In this document: positions 17,145-28,738 of the stretch, piece after piece | How positions within the stretch are numbered: position 1 is the stretch's first letter | How the letters are laid out: each line of letters starts with the position of its first letter | The notes under the pieces: generated by a model | Told to the model about the DNA's origin: nothing | The model's database searches: none | The model's input: only the letters and a program-made list of their open reading frames with translations | Program-made: the position numbers and the translations under genes | NCBI RefSeq assembly: GCF_018279165.1 | Contig: NZ_CP047289.1 | Coordinates: 682,001-746,000, forward strand | Length of the DNA stretch: 64,000 nt | Reading direction: 5' to 3' | Source of the DNA: Falsirhodobacter algicola | GTDB lineage: Bacteria > Pseudomonadota > Alphaproteobacteria > Rhodobacterales > Rhodobacteraceae

Positions 17145-18505
17145 GTCAGAGCCTGGAGTTTGGCCATGTCGAACCCAGGGGCGAGCGACCATTCCGTGCC
17201 CTCGGCCGTGTCCTTCACCACGACACCCGCCGCCGCAAAACCATCGCGCAGCGCGTCGGCGCGGGCAAAATCGCGCGCGGCGCGGGCGGCGGCCCGTTGT
17301 TCCAGCAGATCGGCGATCAGCGCGGACACATCGGCATCCGGCCCCGCCACCTCGGCCCAAGTCCCGAGATCCGGCAGCAGCAGTCCCATCAGCGGCGCCG
17401 ATCCGGCAAGGCCCGCCGCATCCCCCTCGCTGGCCATGCGGTGCAGTTCGGCCATGGCGGCGGCGGTGTTCAGATCATCGCCAAGCGCCGCGACGAAGGC
17501 CGCATCCGGCATCCCGGCCTCGGTGCCCGCGATCAGGGCGCGCCATTTGCGCAGCGTCGCCTCGGCGTTGCGGGCCTTTTTGGCGGTCCAATCCATCGGG
17601 CGCGTGTAATGCGTGGACAAAAGCACGAAACGGACCACCTCGCCCGGAATCCCCTGATCCAAGAGATCGCGCACGGTGAAGAAATTTCCGAGCGATTTCG
17701 ACATCTTGCGGCCATCGACCAGCAGCATCTCGTTATGCAGCCAGACCTTCGCGAAATCGCTTTCGGGATGGGCGCAGCAGCTCTGTGCGATCTCGTTCTC
17801 ATGGTGCGGGAATTGCAGGTCGATCCCGCCGGCATGAATGTCGAAGGCCGGTCCCAGAAGATCATGAGCCATGGCCGAGCATTCGATATGCCAGCCCGGA
17901 CGCCCCCGGCCCCACGGGCTGTCCCAGCCCGGCTGATCCTCGGCCGAGGGTTTCCAAAGGACGAAATCCATCGGATCGCGCTTGAAGGGGGCCACCTCCA
18001 CCCGCGCGCCGGCGATCATGTCATCGACCGAACGGCCGGACAGGCGCCCGTAATCGGGAAAGCTGCGCACATCGAACAGCACATGCCCCTCGGCGGCATA
18101 GGCGTTGCCGCGTTCGACCAGTTGCAGGATCATGGCGATCATCTGCGCGATGTAATCGGTCGCCCGCGGCTCATGCGTCGGGCGCAGCGCGCCGAGCGCG
18201 TCCATATCCACGTGATACCAGCCGATCGTCTCGTCGGTGATGTCGCGGATGCCGCGCCCGGTGGCGGCGGCGCGGTCGTTGATCTTGTCGTCCACATCCG
18301 TGAAATTGCGGACATAGGTGACGTGGTCGATCCCGTGCAGATGCCGCAGCAGGCGGAACAGCGTGTCGAACACGATGACGGGCCGCGCATTGCCCAGATG
18401 GGCGCGATCATAGACGGTCGGGCCGCAGACATACATCCGCACATTCGACGGGTCCAACGGCGCGAAATCCTCCTTCGCGCGGGTGCGGGTGTTGTACAGC
18501 TTCAT
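17141..18505 (-). CDS. cysS: Cysteinyl-tRNA synthetase
   Basis: A 454-aa class I synthetase charging tRNA-Cys. The HIGH-type motif appears as AHLGNAR after YVCGPTVYD, whose Cys is a zinc ligand. Further zinc-site residues lie in WHIECSAM and PHHENE, and the KMSKS loop is [10 protein letters not shown]. The C-terminal DALR-like helical domain is present, and the length is normal for the family. ATG at 18505 starts [14 protein letters not shown]. It is the first gene of the cysS – NDUFAF6-like – esterase run and lies just beyond the terminator of the outer-membrane barrel gene. Confidence 0.96.
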   Translation of the reverse strand: MKLYNTRTRAKEDFAPLDPSNVRMYVCGPTVYDRAHLGNARPVIVFDTLFRLLRHLHGIDHVTYVRNFTDVDDKINDRAAATGRGIRDITDETIGWYHVDMDALGALRPTHEPRATDYIAQMIAMILQLVERGNAYAAEGHVLFDVRSFPDYGRLSGRSVDDMIAGARVEVAPFKRDPMDFVLWKPSAEDQPGWDSPWGRGRPGWHIECSAMAHDLLGPAFDIHAGGIDLQFPHHENEIAQSCCAHPESDFAKVWLHNEMLLVDGRKMSKSLGNFFTVRDLLDQGIPGEVVRFVLLSTHYTRPMDWTAKKARNAEATLRKWRALIAGTEAGMPDAAFVAALGDDLNTAAAMAELHRMASEGDAAGLAGSAPLMGLLLPDLGTWAEVAGPDADVSALIADLLEQRAAARAARDFARADALRDGFAAAGVVVKDTAEGTEWSLAPGFDMAKLQALT

Positions 18506-18549
18506 CGCGACCTCCGGTTCGCCCGGGACTTAGCACGGGCCGCGGCATT

Positions 18550-18581
18550 GAAAAAGGGCGCGAAGGTTCCCCCTCGCGCCC
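18550..18581 (-). terminator. Terminator of the outer-membrane barrel gene
   Basis: On the minus strand GGGCGCGA pairs with TCGCGCCC around a loop of about 10 nt, followed by TTTTT (18551–18555). It lies about 25 bp after the stop codon of the barrel gene and insulates cysS from it. Confidence 0.85.
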
Positions 18582-18604
18582 CAAATCCCGAAGCGGGACC
18601 GTTA

Positions 18605-19204
18605 TCAGAAGCGGTAAGCCGCTTTGACCTGAACGGTCGTCGGGTTGTAGTTCACGCCCGTGTCGTCGAAGTCGTCGAAGCTGTAGGTCGCGACTTCGCC
18701 ACCGATGGTCCAGTTGTCGTTGACAGCGTAGTCAACGCCCAGACCCACGGTGTAGCCGTAGTCGTCGGCATCGTCGGAACCGGCGAAGTCGCCCGAACCG
18801 TAAGCCACACCGGCGCTGGCGTAGACCAGCGTGCGGCCGAGGTCGTAGCCGACTTGGCCGGTGATCGTCGCGAGGTCGTTCAGCTTGATCGTGTCGTCGT
18901 CGTTCGACAGGTCAGCGTTGTTGTACGCGCCTTCGACACCGAGAACGGTGTTGCCGAGATCCCAGCGGTAGCCGCCGTGGATGCCGCCGAGAGCGCCGTC
19001 ACCGTCGACGTCGCCGCCGTCACCATAGCCGAGCTGGGCGCCGAAGTAGGCGCCGTTCCAGTCGCCCGAAACCGGTGCGATCATGACGGGTGCCGGAGCA
19101 GCCACGACGGGTTCCGGAGCAGCCACGACCGGGCCACCAGCGAAGGCGGCCGGAGCGGCGACGACGGCAGCGGTGCCGAGAGCGAGTACTGCGATGCGTT
19201 TCAT
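18605..19204 (-). CDS. Small outer-membrane beta-barrel protein (opacity/porin-like)
   Basis: A 199-aa exported protein: signal peptide about 1–22 (MKRIAVLALG … AFAG), a proline/alanine/valine linker with repeated VVAAPEPV-type units, then an eight-strand-like barrel (about 46–199). The barrel shows alternating Gly/aromatic strands (WNGAYFGAQLGYG, YGYTVGLGVDYAV) and Asp-rich loops. It ends with a terminal Phe (KAAYRF), the BAM recognition signature. Likely a structural OmpA/Opa-like surface protein; no pore or ligand can be assigned. Isolated transcription unit with GGAG before ATG at 19204 and its own strong terminator, suggesting high expression. Confidence 0.85.
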   Translation of the reverse strand: MKRIAVLALGTAAVVAAPAAFAGGPVVAAPEPVVAAPAPVMIAPVSGDWNGAYFGAQLGYGDGGDVDGDGALGGIHGGYRWDLGNTVLGVEGAYNNADLSNDDDTIKLNDLATITGQVGYDLGRTLVYASAGVAYGSGDFAGSDDADDYGYTVGLGVDYAVNDNWTIGGEVATYSFDDFDDTGVNYNPTTVQVKAAYRF

Positions 19205-19322
19205 GGGATATTCTCCAATTCGTTCGTTCGGGCGGTCCTGCCACCCGACACGGGATGCAAATTGTCCTTTCCATTCAAAAGCGCCAGACCCCCTGACATC
19301 ACGAATTCTTTACGTCCTCGTG

Positions 19323-21131
19323 TTAGCCGGCGGCCTTGTTTTCGAGCGTAAGCCACTCATCCTCCGCAGCTGACAGAGCGGCCTGACGCTCCTCCAGCAT
19401 CTGACTCGCCTTGCGGAATTTCACCGGCTCGGCGGTGTAGAGGTCGGGCGTGGCCAGCAGCTCCGACAGCTTTGCCAGTTCCGCTTCCAGCCGCGAGATC
19501 AATGCAGGAAGCTCTTCGAGGCGCTTGCGCTCGGTGAAGCTGAGGCCGTCGGCGACCGGTTTGGTGGCGGACGTCTTAGGAGTTGCGGTAGACACAACCT
19601 CAGGTTGAGTGACGTCCTCTTCGGGGGTGCGCTGGGTCTGATAATCGGTCCAGCCGCCGGCATAGACGACGGCCCGTCCTTCACGTTCGAGTGCAACAGT
19701 GGATGTCGCAACCCGGTCGATGAAGTCCCGATCGTGGCTTACGAGCAACACTGTCCCGTCATATTCCCCCAAAATATCCTGAAGCAGGTCGAGAGTCTCG
19801 ACATCGAGGTCGTTCGTCGGCTCGTCCAGCACCAAAAGATTCGATTCGCGGGCCATGATCCGGGCCAGAAGAAGCCGTGCTTTTTCACCCCCGGACAGCG
19901 AACGGACCGGCGCACGAACTTGCGCATCGTCGAACAGGAAGTCCTTTAGATAGCCGACCACATGGCGCGGCTGCCCCCGGACCATCACCTGATCCGCCCG
20001 CCCCGACACACCCAGAAGGGGATCGCCGGTCAGGTTTTCCCACAGGCTCGCCTCGCCATCGAGTTGCGCGCGGGTCTGATCGAACACCGCCATCTGCAGG
20101 TTCGAGCCAAGGGTGACGGTGCCGGTATCGGGCGCAAGCTCCCCCGTCAGCATCTTCAGCAGGGTCGTCTTGCCGGCGCCGTTCGGGCCGACGAAGGCGA
20201 TCCGCTCCCCGCGCTGCACACGCAGATCGAAGGGTTGCAGGATCACCCGCTCTCCGTAGGTCTTGGAGATGCCCTTGGCCTCGATGACGCGCTTGCCCGA
20301 TACGGGGCCACTTTCCAATTCCATCGCGGCGGTGCCTTGACGGCGGATCTGGCCCGCGCGTTCGGCCTTCATATCGGCCAAGGCGCGCAGACGGCCCTGA
20401 TTGCGCTTGCGGCGGGCCGAGATGCCCTCCACCGCCCAACGGGCCTCGGCCTTGATCTTGCGATCCAGCTTGTGGCGGGCTTCGTCCTCTTCGGCCCAAG
20501 CCGCCTCGCGCCACTCCTCGAACCCCTCGAACCCCTGCTCGCGCCGCCGCACTTGGCCGCGGTCGATCCACAGCGTCGCGCGGGTCAGCGCCTTCAGGAA
20601 GGCGCGGTCGTGGCTGATCAGGACATAGCCCGCGCGGGTGGAGCGCAGATGATCCTCCAGCCATTCGATCGCCTGAATGTCGAGGTGGTTCGTCGGCTCG
20701 TCCAGAAGCATCAATTCCGGTTCGGCCGCCAGAAGGCGGGCCAGCGCGGCGCGGCGCTTTTCCCCGCCCGACGCCGCGTCGATCCGCGTCTCCGGGTCCA
20801 GCTTCAGGCCCTCGGCAACCATGGCGATGCGGTATTCCTCGCCCTCCGGCAGGCCGGAGGCCGCGAAATCGCCCAGCGTCTCGAAGCCCGACAGATCGGG
20901 GTCCTGTTCCATATATCCGACGGTGACACCGGGAGAGAGCGTCTTGTCGCCGCGATCCGCCTCCACCAGCCCGGCCATGATCTTCATCAGCGTGGACTTG
21001 CCCGAGCCGTTGCGCCCGACCAGCGCCACCCGGTCCCCCGGCTGCACGACCAGCGACAGCCCGTCGAAGACCGGATCGCCCCCCCATGTCAGGGAGATGT
21101 CGTTGAGTTGCAGAAGCGGTGCGCGTGCCAT
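19323..21131 (-). CDS. uup: ABC-F ATPase, Uup type
   Basis: A 602-aa soluble protein with two ABC domains and no membrane segments. Walker A motifs are GRNGSGKST and GPNGAGKTT, signatures SGGEKRRAAL and LSGGEKARLLL, Walker B LMLLDEPTNHLD and LLVLDEPTNDLD. The C-terminal coiled coil (about 530–602, LEELPALISRLEAELAKL and after) is the hallmark of Uup among ABC-F proteins. These act on ribosomes and, for Uup, branched DNA intermediates. Start set at ATG 21131, sharing one base with the hisI stop (TGATG); the longer frame to 21395 would run back through hisI. Probably co-transcribed with hisI. Confidence 0.88.
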   Translation of the reverse strand: MARAPLLQLNDISLTWGGDPVFDGLSLVVQPGDRVALVGRNGSGKSTLMKIMAGLVEADRGDKTLSPGVTVGYMEQDPDLSGFETLGDFAASGLPEGEEYRIAMVAEGLKLDPETRIDAASGGEKRRAALARLLAAEPELMLLDEPTNHLDIQAIEWLEDHLRSTRAGYVLISHDRAFLKALTRATLWIDRGQVRRREQGFEGFEEWREAAWAEEDEARHKLDRKIKAEARWAVEGISARRKRNQGRLRALADMKAERAGQIRRQGTAAMELESGPVSGKRVIEAKGISKTYGERVILQPFDLRVQRGERIAFVGPNGAGKTTLLKMLTGELAPDTGTVTLGSNLQMAVFDQTRAQLDGEASLWENLTGDPLLGVSGRADQVMVRGQPRHVVGYLKDFLFDDAQVRAPVRSLSGGEKARLLLARIMARESNLLVLDEPTNDLDVETLDLLQDILGEYDGTVLLVSHDRDFIDRVATSTVALEREGRAVVYAGGWTDYQTQRTPEEDVTQPEVVSTATPKTSATKPVADGLSFTERKRLEELPALISRLEAELAKLSELLATPDLYTAEPVKFRKASQMLEERQAALSAAEDEWLTLENKAAG

Positions 21132-21487
21132 CAGGCCTCCGGCGTCAGGATTTCGGTCTCGTTCCCATCCCGCACGGCGGTATAGAAGCAGGAACGACGG
21201 TTGGTGTGACAGGCGGGGCCGACTTGCTCCACCAGCGCCAGAAGGCAGTCGCGGTCGCAATCCACCCGCATCTCGATCAGGGTCTGCACATGGCCCGAAC
21301 TTTCGCCCTTCGCCCAGAACGCCTGACGCGAGCGCGACCAATAGGTCATGCGCCCCGTTTCCATCGTGCGTGCGAGCGAGGTCGCGTTCATCCAAGCCAT
21401 CATCAGAACCTCGCCGGAGGCATGGTCCTGCGCGATCACCGGGATCAGGCCGTTGGCGTCATAGCTCAGGGTATCTGGATCGAACAT
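21131..21487 (-). CDS. hisI: Phosphoribosyl-AMP cyclohydrolase
   Basis: A 118-aa enzyme of histidine biosynthesis that opens the purine ring of PR-AMP. Metal-binding residues are in the conserved VDCDRDCLLALV (Cys and Asp ligands) and PACHTNRRSCFY segments; MTYWSRSR is the usual substrate motif. It lacks a fused HisE domain, as in most alphaproteobacteria. ATG at 21487 has AGGAAAAG upstream; the longer frame to 21940 is antisense to the neighbouring gene. It is followed by uup with a one-base overlap and is divergent from the Fe-S scaffold-like gene (57 bp between). Confidence 0.93.
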   Translation of the reverse strand: MFDPDTLSYDANGLIPVIAQDHASGEVLMMAWMNATSLARTMETGRMTYWSRSRQAFWAKGESSGHVQTLIEMRVDCDRDCLLALVEQVGPACHTNRRSCFYTAVRDGNETEILTPEA

Positions 21488-21544
21488 CTCTTTTCCTCGC
21501 AGGGGGTCGCGTCTATCTAGGGGAAGCATGACGGGAAGGGAACG

Positions 21545-21946
21545 ATGTCCACGCTCTATTCCACGGAACTTCTGGCCCTCGCCTCCGATATCGGCCATGC
21601 GGGCCGCCTGCCCGCGCCCACCGGCAGCGCGACGCGCCGCTCCCCCACCTGCGGATCGACGGTGACGGTGGATGTGGTGACGGAGGGTGAAAGGCTCACC
21701 GCCTTTGCACAAGAGGTGCGGACCTGCCTTCTGGGTCAGGCGTCGGCCGCGCTGCTGGGTCGCTGCGTGTTCGATGCCGATCTGCCGCGCCTGCGCGCCG
21801 AGGTGGCGGCGATGCTGGCGGGCGGTCCGATCTGCGAGGCCTATGCCCCGCTGGCCCCGGCGGCGGAGCATCCGGCCCGCCATGCGGCCATCCTGCTGCC
21901 GATGGATGCCGCAATCGAAGCGATGGAAAAAAGCCGCCAACGCTGA
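21545..21946 (+). CDS. IscU/NifU-N-like Fe-S scaffold protein, degenerate ligand set
   Basis: A 133-aa protein of the NifU N-terminal/IscU fold. C36 (SPTCGSTV) and C61 (RTCLLGQAS) match the first two cluster cysteines of IscU, followed by the conserved helix after C61. The third IscU cysteine lies in an H-C-S motif near the C-terminus; here the aligned segment is ARHAAILLP with His113 but Ala at the Cys position. The Asp two residues after the first Cys is Ser. It may thus bind metal differently or serve as an accessory. Start ATG follows GGGAAGGG. Its 3' end overlaps the minus-strand terminator at 21926–21956. Confidence 0.75.
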   Translation: MSTLYSTELLALASDIGHAGRLPAPTGSATRRSPTCGSTVTVDVVTEGERLTAFAQEVRTCLLGQASAALLGRCVFDADLPRLRAEVAAMLAGGPICEAYAPLAPAAEHPARHAAILLPMDAAIEAMEKSRQR

Positions 21947-21956
21947 GGCTGGCGGC
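21926..21956 (-). terminator. Terminator of the SOS-controlled small membrane protein gene
   Basis: Read on the minus strand, GCCGCCA (21950–21956 side) pairs with TGGCGGC, followed by TTTTTT (21927–21932). It begins about 30 bp beyond the stop of the 38-aa ORF and overlaps the end of the convergent scaffold gene. It makes the small gene a self-contained unit. Confidence 0.8.
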
Positions 21957-21985
21957 AGTTGGCGCGTCAGGCAGGGCCGCGCAAC

Positions 21986-22102
21986 TCAGAAAGCGATATG
22001 AAGGCCTACGAAGAGGCCGGAGAACAGAACGACGACGCCCACGGCGTCCTCGATCAGCGTGGCACGGGAATGAGTCAGTACGGAACGGGCTTGATCCAGC
22101 AT
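21986..22102 (-). CDS. 38-aa single-span membrane protein under a LexA box (SidA-like design)
   Basis: Thirty-eight codons from ATG 22102 to TGA 21986, with a perfect AGGAGG 6 nt before the start. The N-terminal half (MLDQARSVLTHSRATLIED) is amphipathic and charged. The C-terminal half (AVGVVVLFSGLFVGLHIAF) is one transmembrane helix ending almost at the C-terminus. A LexA box of the alphaproteobacterial form GTTC-N7-GTTC lies 54 nt upstream (22157–22171), just past the recG stop, and a terminator follows. The design, a tiny SOS-regulated inner-membrane peptide, recalls the Caulobacter division inhibitor SidA. That functional link is inference; no sequence relationship is claimed. Confidence 0.75.
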   Translation of the reverse strand: MLDQARSVLTHSRATLIEDAVGVVVLFSGLFVGLHIAF

Positions 22103-22156
22103 AGGCAACCTCCTGTGTGTTGCCCGATTGTTCTCATACGTTCTGGAACAAGTAAA

Positions 22157-22171
22157 GAACTTATTAAGAAC
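22157..22171 (-). promoter_or_regulatory. LexA (SOS) box, GTTC-N7-GTTC
   Basis: The minus strand reads GTTC-TTAATAA-GTTC, an exact match to the LexA operator known from Rhodobacter, Caulobacter and rhizobia. It starts 3 bp beyond the recG stop and precedes the 38-aa gene. Nearer the gene the minus strand has GTTC-CA-GAAC (22140–22149) and a further GAAC (22130–22133). These could be additional contacts but do not have the canonical spacing. Confidence 0.75.
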
Positions 22172-22173
22172 AT

Positions 22174-26387
<4,214 letters not shown>

Positions 26388-26417
26388 CTAGAGGGCCGTC
26401 CCGTGACAGTCTAGCCC

Positions 26418-27113
26418 CTAGGCCCCCATGGCAAGCGGCGCGGGATCGCGCAGCATGTAGCCGCGGCCCCAGACCGTCTCGATATGGTTGGCACCGCCGG
26501 TCGCCTCGGCCAGCTTCTTGCGCAGCTTGCAGATGAACACGTCGATGATCTTCAACTCCGGCTCATCCATGCCGCCATAGAGATGGTTGAGGAACATCTC
26601 CTTCGTCAGCGTCGTGCCCTTGCGCAGGCTGAGGAGTTCGAGGATCTGATATTCCTTGCCCGTCAGATGCACTTGACGGCCATGCACATCCACCGTCTTG
26701 GCATCGAGATTCACCACCACATCGCCGGTGCGGATCAACGACTGGGCGTGGCCCTTGGAGCGGCGGATGATGGCGTGGATGCGGGCCACCAACTCCTCGC
26801 GGTGGAAAGGTTTGGTCAGGTAATCGTCTGCGCCCGAACCGAAACCGCGCACCTTGCTTTCGGGATCATCCTCGCCCGACAGGATCAGGATCGGCGTGTT
26901 CACGCGGTTCATCCGCAACTGGCGCAACACGTCATGCCCGCTCATATCCGGCAGGTTCAGGTCGAGCAGGATAAGGTCGTATTCGTAGACTTTCGCCAGG
27001 TCGATTCCGTCTTCACCAAGATCGGTGCAGAACACGTTGAAATTCGCGCCCTTCAGCATCAACTCAATACTGCGCGACGTGATTGGATCGTCCTCGACCA
27101 GCAATATACGCAT
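26418..27113 (-). CDS. ctrA: Cell-cycle response regulator CtrA
   Basis: A 231-aa OmpR-family regulator: receiver domain (1–120) with acidic pocket ED8-D9, phospho-acceptor D51 ([13 protein letters not shown]) and K in [11 protein letters not shown] winged-helix DNA-binding domain (about 125–225) contains [14 protein letters not shown] and VWGRGYMLR. CtrA activates flagellar, GTA and cell-cycle genes; in Rhodobacterales it is usually non-essential and governs motility and gene transfer agents. Slightly shorter at the C-terminus than Caulobacter CtrA, lacking its long degradation tail. SciP, a CtrA-binding inhibitor, is encoded immediately upstream on the same strand. Confidence 0.95.
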   Translation of the reverse strand: MRILLVEDDPITSRSIELMLKGANFNVFCTDLGEDGIDLAKVYEYDLILLDLNLPDMSGHDVLRQLRMNRVNTPILILSGEDDPESKVRGFGSGADDYLTKPFHREELVARIHAIIRRSKGHAQSLIRTGDVVVNLDAKTVDVHGRQVHLTGKEYQILELLSLRKGTTLTKEMFLNHLYGGMDEPELKIIDVFICKLRKKLAEATGGANHIETVWGRGYMLRDPAPLAMGA

Positions 27114-27209
27114 TGGAAACCCTGTCGATAAAATATGGATAAAATATGGAATCGAATGGTTAACCGAACGTGTACGGAAAGCGAGAAAATGTGATCGACT
27201 TCTTCACTT
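27114..27209 (-). promoter_or_regulatory. ctrA upstream region: CtrA-like motif, GANTC site and 11-bp tandem repeat
   Basis: This 96-bp AT-rich region between sciP and ctrA contains, read on the minus strand, TTAACCAT (27156–27163), a motif reported at CtrA-controlled promoters. It also has a CcrM-type GANTC site (GATTC, 27149–27153). Two perfect copies of an 11-bp unit (plus strand ATAAAATATGG at 27128–27138 and 27139–27149) follow. One possible promoter uses TTCGGT, 16 bp, TATTTT, which would put TTAACCAT next to the –35. Confidence 0.5.
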
Positions 27210-27482
27210 TCAGCGAAAGCGTCGCAAAGCGGTCACTTTCAGCGCCTGCTCCCCGTGAATGCTGAGGCTGCGCATCCAGCCCTGAAGTTCCTCCTCGGAC
27301 AGGGAATAGATGGTGATCGCATCGTCCGCCGTGATCAGGCCATGCGCGACGGCACGGACCACGATGGCCTTGCGGCTGGCCACCCAGCGGCGGGTGTCGG
27401 CGGGCGGCAGGTCCGCGCGCGTCAGAAGGCTTCCGTCTGGCAGGCGCACATGGCGGGGACCGGATGATTTCCTGAGATACAT
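27210..27482 (-). CDS. sciP: CtrA inhibitor SciP (DUF1153)
   Basis: A 90-aa helix-turn-helix protein with the DUF1153 pattern: LPDGSLLTRADLPPADTRRW, then ASRKAIVVRAV and a second helical pair LSEEELQGWMRSLSIHG. In Caulobacter SciP binds CtrA and represses CtrA-dependent transcription in G1. Length and motifs agree with the family. ATG at 27482 has GGAG 7 nt upstream. It is 96 bp upstream of ctrA on the same strand, so the regulator and its antagonist are genetically linked here. A TTAACC at 27524–27529 in its own upstream region could be a CtrA half-site. Confidence 0.9.
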   Translation of the reverse strand: MYLRKSSGPRHVRLPDGSLLTRADLPPADTRRWVASRKAIVVRAVAHGLITADDAITIYSLSEEELQGWMRSLSIHGEQALKVTALRRFR

Positions 27483-27547
27483 GAGGCAGCTCCGTTGAAC
27501 CGCTTCACCCTTGCGCCGCCGGCTTAACCGAGGGTGAACCCGCAGGG

Positions 27548-27576
27548 TTGAGATTACTTACGATTTTTCCTATCTT
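27548..27576 (+). promoter_or_regulatory. Promoter of mnmA
   Basis: TTGAGA (27548–27553), 17 bp, TATCTT (27571–27576): five and four of six consensus positions at ideal spacing. Transcription would start about 20 nt before the mnmA ATG at 27602. Confidence 0.6.
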
Positions 27577-27601
27577 GCGGGCTTATCATTCGGGGGCACC
27601 T

Positions 27602-28738
27602 ATGCTCGACCATCCTCTCAATTCGCTCGGCTTTGCCAAACCGCCTGCCGCGACCCGCGTCGTGGTGGCCATGTCCGGGGGCGTGGACAGCTCCGTCGTC
27701 GCGGCGCAGCTGAAGGAGGAGGGCTACGATGTCGTCGGCGTCACGCTGCAGCTCTATGATCATGGGGCGGCGCTGGCCAAGAAAGGCGCCTGCTGCGCCG
27801 GGCGCGATATCCACGACGCCCGCCGCGTGGCCGAGACGATGGGCTTTCCCCATTACGTCCTCGATTACGAGAACACCTTCCGCGAGGCGGTGATCGACGA
27901 GTTCGCCGATGCCTATCTGGCCGGCGCCACGCCCGTCCCCTGCATCCGCTGCAACGAACGGGTGAAGTTCAAGGACCTGCTTCAGACCGCCAAGGATCTG
28001 GACGCCGACTGCATGGCGACGGGCCATTATATCCAGCGCAAGATGGGCGATGTGGGGGCCGAACTGCATTCGGCCGCCGATGCGAACCGCGATCAGAGCT
28101 ATTTCCTGTTCTCCACCACGGCCGAGCAGTTGGATTACCTGCGTTTCCCGCTCGGCCATCTGGCGTCGAAGGCGGAAACGCGGGCGCTTGCGGCGCGCTA
28201 CGGGCTTTCGGTCGCCGATAAGCCCGACAGTCAGGATATCTGCTTCGTGCCGAATGGCGATTACGCCTCGGTGATCGAAAAGCTGCGCCCCGGCGCGGCC
28301 GATCCCGGCGATATTGTGGATATGGATGGCAATATCCTCGGCACCCATCGCGGCGTGATCCATTACACCGTGGGCCAACGGCGCGGCCTTGGGATCGGCG
28401 GATTGGGAGAGCCGCTTTATGTCGTCCGCCTCGATCCCGACAACCGCCGCGTGATCGTCGGCCCGAAGGACGCGCTGTCGACCCGCATCATTCCGGTGCG
28501 CGAGATCAACTGGCTCGGCGATGCCCCGTTCGACTCGCAGCCCGAATGGCATGTCAGCGTCAAGGTCCGCTCCACCCGCGCGCCGCGCCCGGCGATCATC
28601 CGTCCGCTGTCGCCGACCACCGCCGAGGTGGAGCTTCTGTCGCCCGAAGATGGCGTCTCGGTCGGGCAGGCTTGCGTCTTCTATGCCAACGAAGGCAGCC
28701 GCATCTTTGGCGGCGGCTGGATCTGGCGCGGTTACTGA
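27602..28738 (+). CDS. mnmA: tRNA-specific 2-thiouridylase MnmA
   Basis: A 378-aa enzyme that thiolates U34 of tRNA-Lys, -Glu and -Gln using ATP and a sulfur relay. The PP-loop [13 protein letters not shown] binds ATP; C117 ([10 protein letters not shown]) and C214 ([11 protein letters not shown]) fit the two catalytic cysteines. A central and a C-terminal beta-barrel domain complete the fold. I chose ATG at 27602 ([10 protein letters not shown]), 20 nt after the predicted transcription start, over the longer frame at 27548, which would begin inside the promoter. Its last 7 bp overlap the 3' end of the convergent lpxB gene. Confidence 0.94.
   Translation: MLDHPLNSLGFAKPPAATRVVVAMSGGVDSSVVAAQLKEEGYDVVGVTLQLYDHGAALAKKGACCAGRDIHDARRVAETMGFPHYVLDYENTFREAVIDEFADAYLAGATPVPCIRCNERVKFKDLLQTAKDLDADCMATGHYIQRKMGDVGAELHSAADANRDQSYFLFSTTAEQLDYLRFPLGHLASKAETRALAARYGLSVADKPDSQDICFVPNGDYASVIEKLRPGAADPGDIVDMDGNILGTHRGVIHYTVGQRRGLGIGGLGEPLYVVRLDPDNRRVIVGPKDALSTRIIPVREINWLGDAPFDSQPEWHVSVKVRSTRAPRPAIIRPLSPTTAEVELLSPEDGVSVGQACVFYANEGSRIFGGGWIWRGY

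Noticed and set aside
21986-22102. Small membrane protein as the toxin of a type I toxin-antitoxin pair
   Set aside because: I found no antisense RNA promoter or tandem repeats over the ORF; the LexA box fits SOS control, though some type I toxins are also SOS-regulated, so this is only set aside.
22130-22143. A second apparent SOS half-site pair, GTTC-TCATAC-GTTC
   Set aside because: The spacer is 6 bp, not the 7 bp of the alphaproteobacterial LexA box, so I keep only 22157–22171 as the operator.
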